Part shown: one piece after another, positions 25,692 to 36,324 of the stretch
Layout: each line of letters opens with the position of its first letter
Numbering within the stretch: the first letter of the stretch is position 1
DNA from: Caulobacteraceae bacterium
Lineage (GTDB): Bacteria; Pseudomonadota; Alphaproteobacteria; Caulobacterales; Caulobacteraceae
Direction of reading: 5' to 3'
Assembly (NCBI GenBank): GCA_947476555.1
Contig: CANJRI010000019.1
Coordinates: 1 to 38,761, forward strand
Length of the DNA stretch: 38,761 nt
The notes under the pieces: model-generated
The model's database searches: none
The model's input: the letters and a program-made list of their open reading frames with translations, nothing else
What the model was told of the DNA's origin: nothing
Program-made: the position numbers and the translations under genes

Positions 25692-25735
25692 CGTTCCGTT
25701 TTGCTGACACTCCATAGTTCCCAAAGGCCAAAGCC

Positions 25736-26413
25736 ATGTACGCGGTGATCAAGACCGGCGGAAAGCAGTACCGGGTCAGCCCCGGCGATCTGCTGGTCGT
25801 CGAAAAACTCGACGGTGAGCCCGGCAAGTCCGTGGCCTTTGGCGAGGTCCTGATGCTCGGCGACGGCGACAAGATCACGGTCGGCGCGCCCGCCATCGAC
25901 GGCGCCTCCGTCACGGCCACCTTCATCGAGACCCGCAAGGGCGAGAAGATCAAGGTCTTCAAGAAGATCCGCCGTCAGGGCTATCGCCGCACCGGCGGTC
26001 ACCGCCAGCAGGAAAGCGTCCTGCGGGTCACGGCCATCGCCGGGGCCGGCAAGGAAGCCAAGTGGGATGGCAAGGTCGACCTGACCACCAAGGCCGAGCT
26101 CAACGCCCGCGCCCGTGGCCTGGACTTCGCCACCCTGAACCAGCCGAAGGTGAAGACCCGGCCGGTGAAGGCGGTCGCCGCCGAGCCGAAGCCCGCGAAG
26201 GTCGCCAAGCCGGCGCCGAAGCCCGCCGCCAAGGCCGCTCCGGCCGAAGCCGCCGAGGCCAAGGCTCCGGCCAAGAAGGCCGCGGCTCCGAAGAAGGCTG
26301 GCGGCGCCCCCAAGGCGCCCGCCGCCGCCAAGAATGCAGCGCCCAAGGCGCCGAAGCCGTCCAACGTCGGCGCCTCGGCTCCGCGCAAGACCGCCCCGCG
26401 CGGCAAGAAGTAG
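25736..26413 (+). CDS. rplU: 50S ribosomal protein L21 with long basic C-terminal tail
   Basis: Residues 1-102 are a standard L21 (MYAVIKTGGKQYRVSPGDLLVVEKL, then KKIRRQGYRRTGGHRQQESVLRVTAI). The protein continues to 225 residues, more than twice the usual ~103. After a spacer at about 103-135, the tail from about 140 is rich in Ala, Lys and Pro (KPAPKPAAKAAPAEAAEAKAPAKKAAAPKK), like histone H1-type tails. Caulobacterales L21 proteins are recalled to carry such extensions; their role is unknown but charge suggests RNA binding. It is followed after 12 bases by rpmA and preceded by a strong promoter and leader hairpin. Confidence 0.95.
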   Translation: MYAVIKTGGKQYRVSPGDLLVVEKLDGEPGKSVAFGEVLMLGDGDKITVGAPAIDGASVTATFIETRKGEKIKVFKKIRRQGYRRTGGHRQQESVLRVTAIAGAGKEAKWDGKVDLTTKAELNARARGLDFATLNQPKVKTRPVKAVAAEPKPAKVAKPAPKPAAKAAPAEAAEAKAPAKKAAAPKKAGGAPKAPAAAKNAAPKAPKPSNVGASAPRKTAPRGKK

Positions 26414-26425
26414 GAGTAGAGCGAG

Positions 26426-26698
26426 ATGGCTCACAAGAAATCCGGCGGCTCCTCGCGCAACGGGCGCGACTCCGATGGCCGCCGCCTCGGCGTGAAGGTC
26501 TATGGCGGCGAGGCGATCAACGCCGGCTCGATCATCGTACGTCAGCGCGGCACCAAGTTCTTCCCGGGCGACAATGTCGGCATGGGCAAGGACCACACCC
26601 TTTTCGCGCTCATGACCGGCGCGGTGAAGTTCGTCACCAAGCGGAACAACCGTTGCTACGCCACGGTGGTGCCGGCCCAGGGGACGAACGCCGAATAG
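26426..26698 (+). CDS. rpmA: 50S ribosomal protein L27
   Basis: A 90-residue large-subunit protein near the peptidyl transferase centre. Starts [20 protein letters not shown], the normal L27 N-terminus with no cleavable Firmicute-type leader, and has [28 protein letters not shown]. Directly downstream of rplU in the near-universal rplU-rpmA pair, with GGAG in the short spacer as ribosome site. A terminator lies after the next hairpin. Confidence 0.97.
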   Translation: MAHKKSGGSSRNGRDSDGRRLGVKVYGGEAINAGSIIVRQRGTKFFPGDNVGMGKDHTLFALMTGAVKFVTKRNNRCYATVVPAQGTNAE

Positions 26699-26725
26699 GC
26701 GGAACCTCCTTTTCCCGGTTCCGCC
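26698..26725 (+). repeat. Inverted repeat at the rpmA stop
   Basis: GGCGGAACC (26698-26706) and GGTTCCGCC (26717-26725) are perfect inverted 9-mers around a 10-base loop. CTGAAAAT follows, not a T-run. It probably protects the 3' end or aids termination at the next hairpin. Confidence 0.5.
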
Positions 26726-26758
26726 CTGAAAATCAGGCGGACCGGAGACAGAACCCAA

Positions 26759-26796
26759 GCGGGGGGTCCGGACGCCGGGCCCCCCGCTTTCGTTTT
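26759..26796 (+). terminator. Rho-independent terminator after rplU-rpmA
   Basis: GCGGGGGG (26759-26766) pairs with CCCCCCGC (26780-26787), with further inner pairing, and TTTCGTTTT follows at once. It separates the ribosomal protein operon from the GNAT gene. Confidence 0.8.
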
Positions 26797-26834
26797 GGGC
26801 CCTCGGCTACGTCCGGGGGCAGGAGGATAGAAGA

Positions 26835-29678
<2,844 letters not shown>

Positions 29679-29688
29679 GACAAGCCTC

Positions 29689-31233
29689 GTGGACGACAGC
29701 GCACCTTCCCGAACCGGCCGCCTGGAAGCCCTCTCCCCCGGCCAGGCGATCCCCTGGGGCGGCGACCGCGCGGCCTATGTCACGCCGGACCTCGCCGCCG
29801 CCTTCAAGGCCGGCGACCGGCTGATCGTCGCCGAGGGCGCCTTGCTCCACGTCCCGGCCAGGGACCACGCCATAGCCGCGGGCGCGGTGGGTCGGGCCGC
29901 CGCCGCCTTCGCCCGCATGGGCGAGGTCTCCGACGCCGCCGTCGCCGCCTTCTTCGAGGCCTTCGCCGCGCGCCTGGAAGACGACGCGGTCTGGGCCGCC
30001 ATCGCCACCGCCAACGCCGCCGATGTGGAAAGCGCCCGCGCCCGCGGCCGCTCCACCACCCGCCTCGCGGTCTCCGAGGCCATGCGCCGGGACATGGTCG
30101 CGGGCCTGCGCGTCTGGAAGGACGCCGAGCCGCCCCGTGGCCGCGTCCTGGAGACCGTCCGCCACGCCGGCTGGAGCGTCGAGCAGGTGGTCGCGCCCCT
30201 GGGCGTCGTCGGCTTCGTCTTCGAGGGCCGCCCCAACGTCTTCGCCGACGCCACCGGCGTGATCCGCTCCGGCAACACCGTGGTCTTCCGCATCGGCTCC
30301 GACGCCCTGGGCACCGCCCGCGCCATCGTCTCAGAAGCCCTCGACCCCGCCCTCGCCGAGGCCGGCCTGCCGGAGGGGGCGGCCGTGCTGATCGACACCC
30401 CCGCCCACGCCGGCGGCTGGGCCATGTTCGCCGACGCCCGCCTGTCCCTCGCCGTGGCCAGAGGCTCCGGCCCCGCCGTCGCCCAACTCGGGGCCATCGC
30501 GCGTCAGGCCGGCACGCCCGTCAGCCTGCATGGGACCGGCGGCGCCTGGCTGGTGGCCGGCGAGGGCGCCGATCCGGACCGTCTCTACGCCGCCCTCTTC
30601 CACTCTCTTGACCGCAAGGTCTGCAACACGACGAACGTCGTGTGCGTGGCCGCCAGCCGCGCAGACGACCTGATCCCCGTCGTCCTCGACGCCCTGGAGA
30701 AGGCCGGCCAGCGCCGCAAGGGCTGCAAGCTACACGTCGCCGAGGCCGACTTCGCCCGCCTGCCGCAGGCCTGGCGCTCCGCCCGCGTCACCGTCGTCCG
30801 GGCCGGCGGCCCCGTCGAGGAGCCGCTCGCCGAGCCCATCGCCGACGCCGATCTCGGCCATGAATGGGAGTGGGAGGAGACCCCCGAGGTCAGCCTGAAG
30901 GTGGTCGCCGACACCGCCGAGGCCATCGCCCTCTTCAATCGCCTTTCGCCGAAACTGGTCGCCACCCTGATCTCCGACGACGCCGCGGCCCAGGCCCGGT
31001 TCTTCGAGGCCATCGACGCGCCCTTCGTCGGCGACGGCTTCACCCGCTGGGTGGACGGCCAGTACGCTCTCTCGCGCCCTGAACTCGGACTCTCCAACTG
31101 GGAGAACGGCCGCCTCTTCGCTCGCGGCGGGGTGCTGGCCGGCGACGGGGTGTTCACCGTCCGCACCCGGGTGCGCCAGGCCGATCCGCACCTGGACCGC
31201 GCGGGCCATCCCACCCCGCCCCGGGGAGCCTAG
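29689..31233 (+). CDS. proA: Glutamate-5-semialdehyde dehydrogenase (ProA-like), oversized and divergent
   Basis: A 514-residue aldehyde-dehydrogenase-superfamily protein, about 100 residues longer than typical ProA. From about residue 66 it follows ProA: helical ANAADVESARARG, VAPLGVVGFVFEGRPNVFADATGVIRSGN (cofactor-side motif), and KVCNTTNVVCV with the presumed catalytic Cys312. The C-terminal DGQYALSRPELGLSNWENGRLFARG aligns with ProA's end. The first ~65 residues (SPGQAIPWGGD...FKAGDRLIVAEG) and an extra ~40 toward the C-terminus are unusual. Position directly after proB supports reduction of gamma-glutamyl phosphate with NADPH. The start is GTG 29689 with no strong ribosome site, so a later start is possible. 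Confidence 0.8.
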   Translation: MDDSAPSRTGRLEALSPGQAIPWGGDRAAYVTPDLAAAFKAGDRLIVAEGALLHVPARDHAIAAGAVGRAAAAFARMGEVSDAAVAAFFEAFAARLEDDAVWAAIATANAADVESARARGRSTTRLAVSEAMRRDMVAGLRVWKDAEPPRGRVLETVRHAGWSVEQVVAPLGVVGFVFEGRPNVFADATGVIRSGNTVVFRIGSDALGTARAIVSEALDPALAEAGLPEGAAVLIDTPAHAGGWAMFADARLSLAVARGSGPAVAQLGAIARQAGTPVSLHGTGGAWLVAGEGADPDRLYAALFHSLDRKVCNTTNVVCVAASRADDLIPVVLDALEKAGQRRKGCKLHVAEADFARLPQAWRSARVTVVRAGGPVEEPLAEPIADADLGHEWEWEETPEVSLKVVADTAEAIALFNRLSPKLVATLISDDAAAQARFFEAIDAPFVGDGFTRWVDGQYALSRPELGLSNWENGRLFARGGVLAGDGVFTVRTRVRQADPHLDRAGHPTPPRGA

Positions 31234-31322
31234 AGCCTGTGTGGTCCGCCGGCCCGGCCCGCCGGGCGCCCGTCGGCGGCCACCCGGCCGCTCTCAGGCT
31301 GGGCTTTTCCCTGAGCCCTGGC

Positions 31323-31883
31323 ATGCGGGTCGGCCTGTTCGGCGGCTCCTTCAATCCGGCCCACGACGGCCACGCTCACGTGGCCCAGACCGCCCGCCGC
31401 AAGCTGAACCTCGATCGGGTGATCTGGCTGGTCTCGCCGCAGAACCCGCTCAAGCCCCGGGACGAGACCGCCGACCTCGCCCTGCGCCTGGCCGGCGCCC
31501 GCGAGAAGGCGCAGGGCCCCGGCATGATCGTCTCGGACGCCGAGGCCCGCCTGGGCTCGGCCTACACCATCGACACCGTGCGGGCGCTCAAGGCCCGCTT
31601 CCCGGGCGTGCGCTTCGTCTGGATCATGGGCGCCGACAGCCTGGCGAGCTTCCACCGCTGGCGCGGCTGGACGCAGATCATGCGCGAGGTCCCGGTGGTG
31701 GTGGTCTCCCGCCCCTGGATCTCCCTGAAGAGCCGCTTCTCCCCCGCCGCCCGCCGTTTCGCCCATAGCCGCCGGCGGCATCTGGACGCTGCGACGGCCC
31801 CCGCCTGGACCTTCCTGATCGGCCCCCTCAACTTCCAGTCATCGACCGCGCTGCGGGAACGCCAGCGTCGCGCGAAGGCTTGA
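31323..31883 (+). CDS. nadD: Nicotinate-nucleotide adenylyltransferase
   Basis: A 186-residue enzyme adenylating nicotinate mononucleotide in NAD synthesis. The nucleotidyltransferase opening MRVGLFGGSFNPAHDGH carries the (H/N)xGH-type motif; VIWLVSPQNPLKP, IMGADSLASFHRW and the C-terminal SSTALRERQ complete the family pattern. ATG 31323 starts directly at the first strand; a GTG at 31239 would add 28 residues of unrelated low-complexity sequence. It is followed by rsfS, a very common pairing across bacteria. Confidence 0.93.
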   Translation: MRVGLFGGSFNPAHDGHAHVAQTARRKLNLDRVIWLVSPQNPLKPRDETADLALRLAGAREKAQGPGMIVSDAEARLGSAYTIDTVRALKARFPGVRFVWIMGADSLASFHRWRGWTQIMREVPVVVVSRPWISLKSRFSPAARRFAHSRRRHLDAATAPAWTFLIGPLNFQSSTALRERQRRAKA

Positions 31884-31930
31884 AGTGACAGAACTGGAGG
31901 GTCTGATAGACTTGCCTCTGCGGAACCTAA

Positions 31931-31936
31931 GAGGAG
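31931..31936 (+). promoter_or_regulatory. Strong ribosome binding site upstream of a CTG codon in the rsfS frame
   Basis: GAGGAG, 7 bases before CTG 31944, which is in frame with rsfS with no stop between. No other start in any frame lies at this spacing. It suggests translation begins at CTG rather than at ATG 32013. Confidence 0.45.
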
Positions 31937-32012
31937 CAACCCGCTGAACCGCGAGACCGCGCCAAGTGCGCACGAGGAGCCGGCCAACGCCGCAGCCTCC
32001 CCCCCAGGCCCC

Positions 32013-32360
32013 ATGGGCGCCCTGGAGGACCTGATTCTGAGTCGCCTAGACGACGACAAGGCGCAGGACATTGTCTTCATCGATCTGAAGGGCAAGAGCC
32101 CGGTGGCCGACGCTCTGGTGGTGGCCTCCGGCCGCTCCACTAGGCATGTGGGCGCCCTGGCCGACCACCTGCTCCGGTCCCTGAAGGACGCCGGCTACGG
32201 CAAATGCCGCGTCGAGGGTATGCCCCACTGCGACTGGGTGCTGATCGACACCGGCGACGTGATCATCCACCTCTTCCGGCCCGAGGTGCGCACCTTCTAC
32301 AACATCGAGAAGATCTGGTCGGTGGACTCCGCGCACCAGCGCGCCGTGAATCTGAGCTGA
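32013..32360 (+). CDS. rsfS: Ribosomal silencing factor RsfS
   Basis: A 115-residue Iojap/RsfS protein that binds L14 and blocks subunit joining in starvation. The whole domain is present: LEDLILSRLDDDKAQDIVFIDLKGKS, ADALVVASGRSTRHVGALADHL, HCDWVLIDTGDVIIHLF and the C-terminal FYNIEKIW. ATG 32013 gives the core domain but has a weak ribosome site. An in-frame CTG at 31944, 7 bases after GAGGAG, would add 23 residues rich in Ala, Pro and Glu and may be the true start. Its stop overlaps the rlmH start as CTGA. Confidence 0.92.
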   Translation: MGALEDLILSRLDDDKAQDIVFIDLKGKSPVADALVVASGRSTRHVGALADHLLRSLKDAGYGKCRVEGMPHCDWVLIDTGDVIIHLFRPEVRTFYNIEKIWSVDSAHQRAVNLS

Positions 32361-32821
32361 AGCTCGCAATCGTCGCTATCGGCCGACTGTCACGAGGTCC
32401 GGAAACGGATCTGGTGAAGCTGTACGCCGAGCGCGCCACCGCCGCCGGCCGCGCGCTCGGCCTCGGCCCGCTCGAGATCGTCGAGGTCGAGGCCCGCAAG
32501 CCGGGGAAGGCCGCGGAGGCCGAGGCGATCCGGCCACACATGGCCGACAGCCACGTCATCGCCTGCGACGAGCGCGGCAAGGCCCGCGCCTCCCGCGATT
32601 TCGCCGCCGAGGTTTCCACCCTGCGGGACCGGGGCGTGCGACAGCTGGTGTTCCTGATCGGCGGCGCCGACGGGCTCGATCCCGCCCTGGTTTCCGACGC
32701 CCAAGGGACCCTCGCCTTCGGACCGCAGACCTGGCCGCACGCCCTGGCGCGGGCCATGCTGGCCGAGCAGATCTACCGGGCGGTCTCAATTTTGGGCGGT
32801 TCGCCCTATCATAGGGACTGA
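32357..32821 (+). CDS. rlmH: 23S rRNA pseudouridine-1915 N3-methyltransferase RlmH
   Basis: A 154-residue SPOUT methyltransferase acting on 70S ribosomes at helix 69. The normal length is 155. The N-terminus LKLAIVAIGRLSRGPETDLVKLY, the centre HVIACDERGKARASRDFA, the SAM-knot FLIGGADGL and the C-terminal RAMLAEQIYRAVSILGGSPYHR (which carries the essential Tyr-His) are all present. The reading frame has no ATG, GTG or TTG near the N-terminus. The CTG at 32357, overlapping the rsfS stop, is the only near-cognate start giving the full conserved protein. The stop shares one base with the following gene (TGATG). Confidence 0.88.
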   Translation: MKLAIVAIGRLSRGPETDLVKLYAERATAAGRALGLGPLEIVEVEARKPGKAAEAEAIRPHMADSHVIACDERGKARASRDFAAEVSTLRDRGVRQLVFLIGGADGLDPALVSDAQGTLAFGPQTWPHALARAMLAEQIYRAVSILGGSPYHRD

Positions 32822-33681
32822 TGCGCGGGCGATTCCTGATCCTGGGAGCCCTGACCCTGGGCCTGATCGGCGCGGCGGCCGCGGCCCCGACCGGTGAGGA
32901 TCTGGCGCGCCTGAATATCGCCGAGGCGCAGCTTTCGGCCGACCAGTCGCGCAATCGCGAGCGGCTTGCGCGCCTGCTGTCGGTGCTGGAACAGCTCGGC
33001 CGCGAGCCGCCGCCGGTGCTGTTGGTCTCCCCGCAGGACGCCAAGAACGCCGTCCGCGCGGCCATCCTGGTCAAGGCGATGACCCCGCAGCTACAGGGCC
33101 AGGCCCAGGACTACGCCGCCGGCGCGGCCGAGGTGATGCGCCAGCGCCGCCTGGCCGCCGTGCGCAACGAGGCGCTGTTCGAGGCCGAGAGCCTGGCCGC
33201 CGAGGCCATGCCGGAGCCTCAGGCCGCGCCCGCGCCCGCCCTGCGCGGCCCGCAGGCCCCGACACTCGTTCAGGCGCCCCGATCCCTGGTCCTTCCGGCC
33301 GCCGGACCGGTGGTGCGACGATTTGGCGAGCCCCTCGCGGGGGGCGGCTTGGCCAATGGCCTGACGGTTGCCGCGGCTGGAAACGCCCGTGTGGTCAGCC
33401 CCGGCGAGGGGACTGTTCAATATGTAGGCCCCGTGAAGGGTTGGGGCGTCATCCTCATATTAAGACTAGCGGGCGGCTATCATCTCGTGTTGGCTGGTCT
33501 TGAGAGAACGCAGGTCCAGGTCGGACAATCCGTCGCGCAGGGACAGTCTGTCGGTTGGGCAGCGGATGGACGACAATCCACATCGGAACTCTATCTAGAG
33601 GTCCGTGAGCAAGGTTCGCCGGTCGATCCGGCCCGTTGGTTGAGCAAGGCGGCCATCAAAACGCCGCCGAAGGGAGCCTAA
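32821..33681 (+). CDS. EnvC-like murein hydrolase activator with degenerate LytM (M23) domain
   Basis: A 286-residue exported protein. The signal peptide ends near AAAAA (residue 22), a helical coiled-coil region follows (about 25-130), then a Pro/Ala linker and a LytM/M23 domain (about 155-275: GPVVRRFGEP, GEGTVQYVGPVKGWG, VQVGQSVAQGQSVG, LYLEVREQGSPVDPARWL). The zinc-binding HxH of active M23 peptidases is replaced by LYLE, and the first His-Asp motif is missing. That implies no hydrolase activity and a role in activating amidases at the septum, as EnvC/LdpF do. A segment around 33420-33660 has lower GC and rare codons. Eight bases before ctpA. Confidence 0.85.
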   Translation: MRGRFLILGALTLGLIGAAAAAPTGEDLARLNIAEAQLSADQSRNRERLARLLSVLEQLGREPPPVLLVSPQDAKNAVRAAILVKAMTPQLQGQAQDYAAGAAEVMRQRRLAAVRNEALFEAESLAAEAMPEPQAAPAPALRGPQAPTLVQAPRSLVLPAAGPVVRRFGEPLAGGGLANGLTVAAAGNARVVSPGEGTVQYVGPVKGWGVILILRLAGGYHLVLAGLERTQVQVGQSVAQGQSVGWAADGRQSTSELYLEVREQGSPVDPARWLSKAAIKTPPKGA

Positions 33682-33689
33682 GGTAGGCC

Positions 33690-35078
33690 ATGAAAAAATA
33701 CCTTCTGATCGGCGCATCTGCGTTTGTCCTGGGCGCCGGCTCCATGGCCTACGTGAGCCAGCATGCTATCGCGGCCGCACAGCCTCGGGCCAAGACGTAC
33801 CGGATGCTGGGACTGTTCGGCGACGTGCTGAACACCGTCGAGAACCAGTATGTCTCCGAGGTGGATGACACCAAGCTGATCCAGTCGGCCATCGACGGCA
33901 TGCTGACGTCGCTCGATCCGCACTCCGGTTACCTCGACCCCGAGTCCTTCGACGACATGCGCGACCAGACCCGCGGCGAGTATGGCGGCCTGGGCATCGA
34001 GGTCACCAGCGAGGACGGCGTCGTCAAGGTGATGAGCCCGATGGACGGCACCCCGGCCTCCCGCGCCGGGATCAAGGCCGGCGACTACATTACCGCCGTG
34101 AACGGCGAGAGCGTCCTGGGCCTGTCGGTGAACGACGCGGTCAAGCAGATGCGCGGCAAGCCCGGCGAGACGGTCACCCTGACCATCGCCCGGGAGAAGA
34201 CCGAGCCCATGGACGTCAAGCTGGTCCGCGAGGTGATCAAGCCGAAGGCCGCAAGCGCCAAGCTGGAAGGCGACTACGGCGTCATCCGCATCTCCAGCTT
34301 CAACGAGAAGACCACCGACGAGACCGAGGCGGCCTTCGCCGAACTGAAATCCAAGAACCCCAGCATGAAGGGCGTGATCATCGACCTTCGCGACAACCCC
34401 GGCGGCCTGCTCGACCAGGCGATCGGGGTGTCGGACCTGTTCCTGGAAGGCGGCGAGATCGTCTCTCAGCGCGGCCGCGACGCCCGCGACGTCGAACGCT
34501 ACAACGCCCGGCCGGGCGACATCACGGGCGGCATGCCGCTGGTGGTCTTGATCAACTCCGGCTCGGCCTCGGCGGCCGAGATCGTGGCCGGCGCCCTGCA
34601 GGATCGCAAACGGGCCGAACTCATTGGTCTCACCTCGTTCGGCAAGGGTTCGGTGCAGACCGTGATCCCGCTGCGCGGCGGCATCGATGGGGCGCTGAAG
34701 CTGACCACGGCCAAGTATTTCACCCCCTCTGGCCGTTCCATCCAGAAGACCGGCATCGAGCCGGACCTGGAGGTCGCCCTGACCCGGGAGCAGGCCCAGA
34801 ACATCGCCAATCGCGCCTACCAGTTCTCCGAGGCCTCGTTCCGCAACGCGCTGAACGCCGACGAGGGCAAGGTGCGCCGCGGCGCTCACGAGCCCGCCGA
34901 AGCCCCGCCTGAAGGGTTCGACGACAAGAAGGACTTCCAGATCGCCCGCGCCGCCGACGTGCTGCGTTACGGATCGGTGGCGGCCACGCCGAAGATGCCC
35001 AAGCCCACGGCCAAGCTCGCCGCGATCATCGCGCCCAAGGCGCGGGTGGCCGAGATCAAGCCGCCCGTCGTGAAATAG
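33690..35078 (+). CDS. ctpA: C-terminal processing serine peptidase (S41, CtpA)
   Basis: A 462-residue periplasmic protease. After an N-terminal signal/anchor (1-28), GYGGLGIEV-like sequence opens a PDZ domain (about 85-170: SPMDGTPASRAGIKAGDYITAVNGE). The S41 catalytic core has nucleophile Ser294 in NSGSASAAE and general base Lys319 in SFGKGSVQ. Their 25-residue spacing equals the Prc Ser430-Lys455 spacing. The C-terminus has a Lys/Pro-rich tail. CtpA enzymes cut C-terminal tails of envelope proteins and cell-wall hydrolases, consistent with the upstream EnvC-like gene. A hairpin terminator follows. Confidence 0.94.
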   Translation: MKKYLLIGASAFVLGAGSMAYVSQHAIAAAQPRAKTYRMLGLFGDVLNTVENQYVSEVDDTKLIQSAIDGMLTSLDPHSGYLDPESFDDMRDQTRGEYGGLGIEVTSEDGVVKVMSPMDGTPASRAGIKAGDYITAVNGESVLGLSVNDAVKQMRGKPGETVTLTIAREKTEPMDVKLVREVIKPKAASAKLEGDYGVIRISSFNEKTTDETEAAFAELKSKNPSMKGVIIDLRDNPGGLLDQAIGVSDLFLEGGEIVSQRGRDARDVERYNARPGDITGGMPLVVLINSGSASAAEIVAGALQDRKRAELIGLTSFGKGSVQTVIPLRGGIDGALKLTTAKYFTPSGRSIQKTGIEPDLEVALTREQAQNIANRAYQFSEASFRNALNADEGKVRRGAHEPAEAPPEGFDDKKDFQIARAADVLRYGSVAATPKMPKPTAKLAAIIAPKARVAEIKPPVVK

Positions 35079-35103
35079 CCACGGGCCTCAAGACGAGACA
35101 GTT

Positions 35104-35134
35104 GAAGGGCGGTCCGCGAGGGCCGCCCTTCTTC
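35104..35134 (+). terminator. Terminator after ctpA
   Basis: GAAGGGCGG (35104-35112) and CCGCCCTTC (35123-35131) pair perfectly, with further TCC/GGG pairing inside and a short GCGA loop. TTC follows. The T-run is weak, so termination may be partial. Confidence 0.6.
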
Positions 35135-35205
35135 ATGGGTCCTGCCTCACTTGGTTGACGGGCCGTTAACCCTGTTGGGCGAGGCTCCCGACCAGGAGCG
35201 TCCGC

Positions 35206-36324
35206 TTGGCCGACATCACCCTTCCCGCCGCCGTCGCCGAGCCCCGCAAGGGGCTGAAGGCGCTGGTCGCGAACCGCTTCGTCGGCCTGGGGGCCTCGGG
35301 CCTGCTGTTCGCCGGCGCGGTGGCCGGCGTGGTGGCGCTGGCCGGCCCCCTGCTGGGGGGCGAGGCCCACCTGCGCCTGCCGCTCGACGCCGCCTTCAAG
35401 GCCGCGCCCGCCGGTTGGCGCGAGGCCCTGAGCGCCCCGCACGGCCCGCTGTCGGTCATCCCCGATGTCTTTCGCCTGTCCGACCAACCCTTGACGCCGG
35501 AGGCCGGATCCGCGGCCCCCGCCATCGTCCTTCCAGCGATGACCGGCCAGGCCCTGGCGGCCGCGCCGATCGCCGGCTTCTTCGCCCCCGGGCCCTCGGG
35601 CCCGCTCCCGATAATCGCCCAGGATGGCCGCACCCCGGCTCAGGTCTATGCTCGCCCCTTCCAGGCCAATGGACGCCCCAAGATCGCCCTGGTGGTCGGC
35701 GGCCTGGGGCTCAACACCCGCACTACCCGCCAAGCCATCGAGACCCTGCCCCCACAGATCACCCTGTCCTTCAAGGTCTACGCCGAGGGACTGCAGGGAT
35801 GGATCGACATGGCCAGGGCCAAGGGCCACGAGGTGCTGATCGAGGCGCCGATGGAGCCGATGGACTATCCAGACAACGACCCCGGCCCCTACGCCCTGAT
35901 GAGCGAGGCGCCGGCGGCCGAGACCGTGAAGAAGCTGGAGTGGATTCTGTCGCGCGCCAGCGGCTATTTCGGCCTGACCCACGACCAGGGCTCGCGTTTC
36001 CTGGCGAACGGCGCGTCCTACGAGGCGCTGGCGAGCGCCCTGCGTGGCCGGGGGCTCGCCTTCATCGATGACGGCTCGGCCGCCAGCCAAGGCGGCGGCG
36101 TGGTCCGGGCCAGCGCCGAGCGGCGGATCGACGAGCAGCCCTCGGGCTCGGCCATCGATCAGCAGCTTCTGGCTCTTGAGGCCGGCGCCCTGCAGCGCGG
36201 CCAGTCGTTCGGCGCCGGCGGCGCCTATCCCATCACCCTCGAAAAGGTCGCCCGCTGGGCGGCGGAGGTCGAGGGCCGCGGCTACCAGCTGGCGCCTGTG
36301 TCCGGCCTCGCCGCTCGCCGATGA
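35206..36324 (+). CDS. Divergent polysaccharide deacetylase family protein
   Basis: A 372-residue protein anchored by one N-terminal helix (about 27-48), with a 100-residue linker and a NodB-like TIM-barrel domain (about 150-365): PKIALVVGGLGLN, LPPQITLSFKVYAEGLQ, GHEVLIEAPMEPMDYP, GYFGLTHDQGSRFL and LAFIDDGSA. This is the 'divergent polysaccharide deacetylase' family (YibQ-like). YibQ is commonly encoded next to EnvC and CtpA, as here. Its role is periplasmic and probably tied to peptidoglycan remodelling; activity is unproven. The start is TTG 35206 with AGGAG 7 bases upstream. The stop overlaps rppH's ATG as ATGA. Confidence 0.85.
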   Translation: MADITLPAAVAEPRKGLKALVANRFVGLGASGLLFAGAVAGVVALAGPLLGGEAHLRLPLDAAFKAAPAGWREALSAPHGPLSVIPDVFRLSDQPLTPEAGSAAPAIVLPAMTGQALAAAPIAGFFAPGPSGPLPIIAQDGRTPAQVYARPFQANGRPKIALVVGGLGLNTRTTRQAIETLPPQITLSFKVYAEGLQGWIDMARAKGHEVLIEAPMEPMDYPDNDPGPYALMSEAPAAETVKKLEWILSRASGYFGLTHDQGSRFLANGASYEALASALRGRGLAFIDDGSAASQGGGVVRASAERRIDEQPSGSAIDQQLLALEAGALQRGQSFGAGGAYPITLEKVARWAAEVEGRGYQLAPVSGLAARR

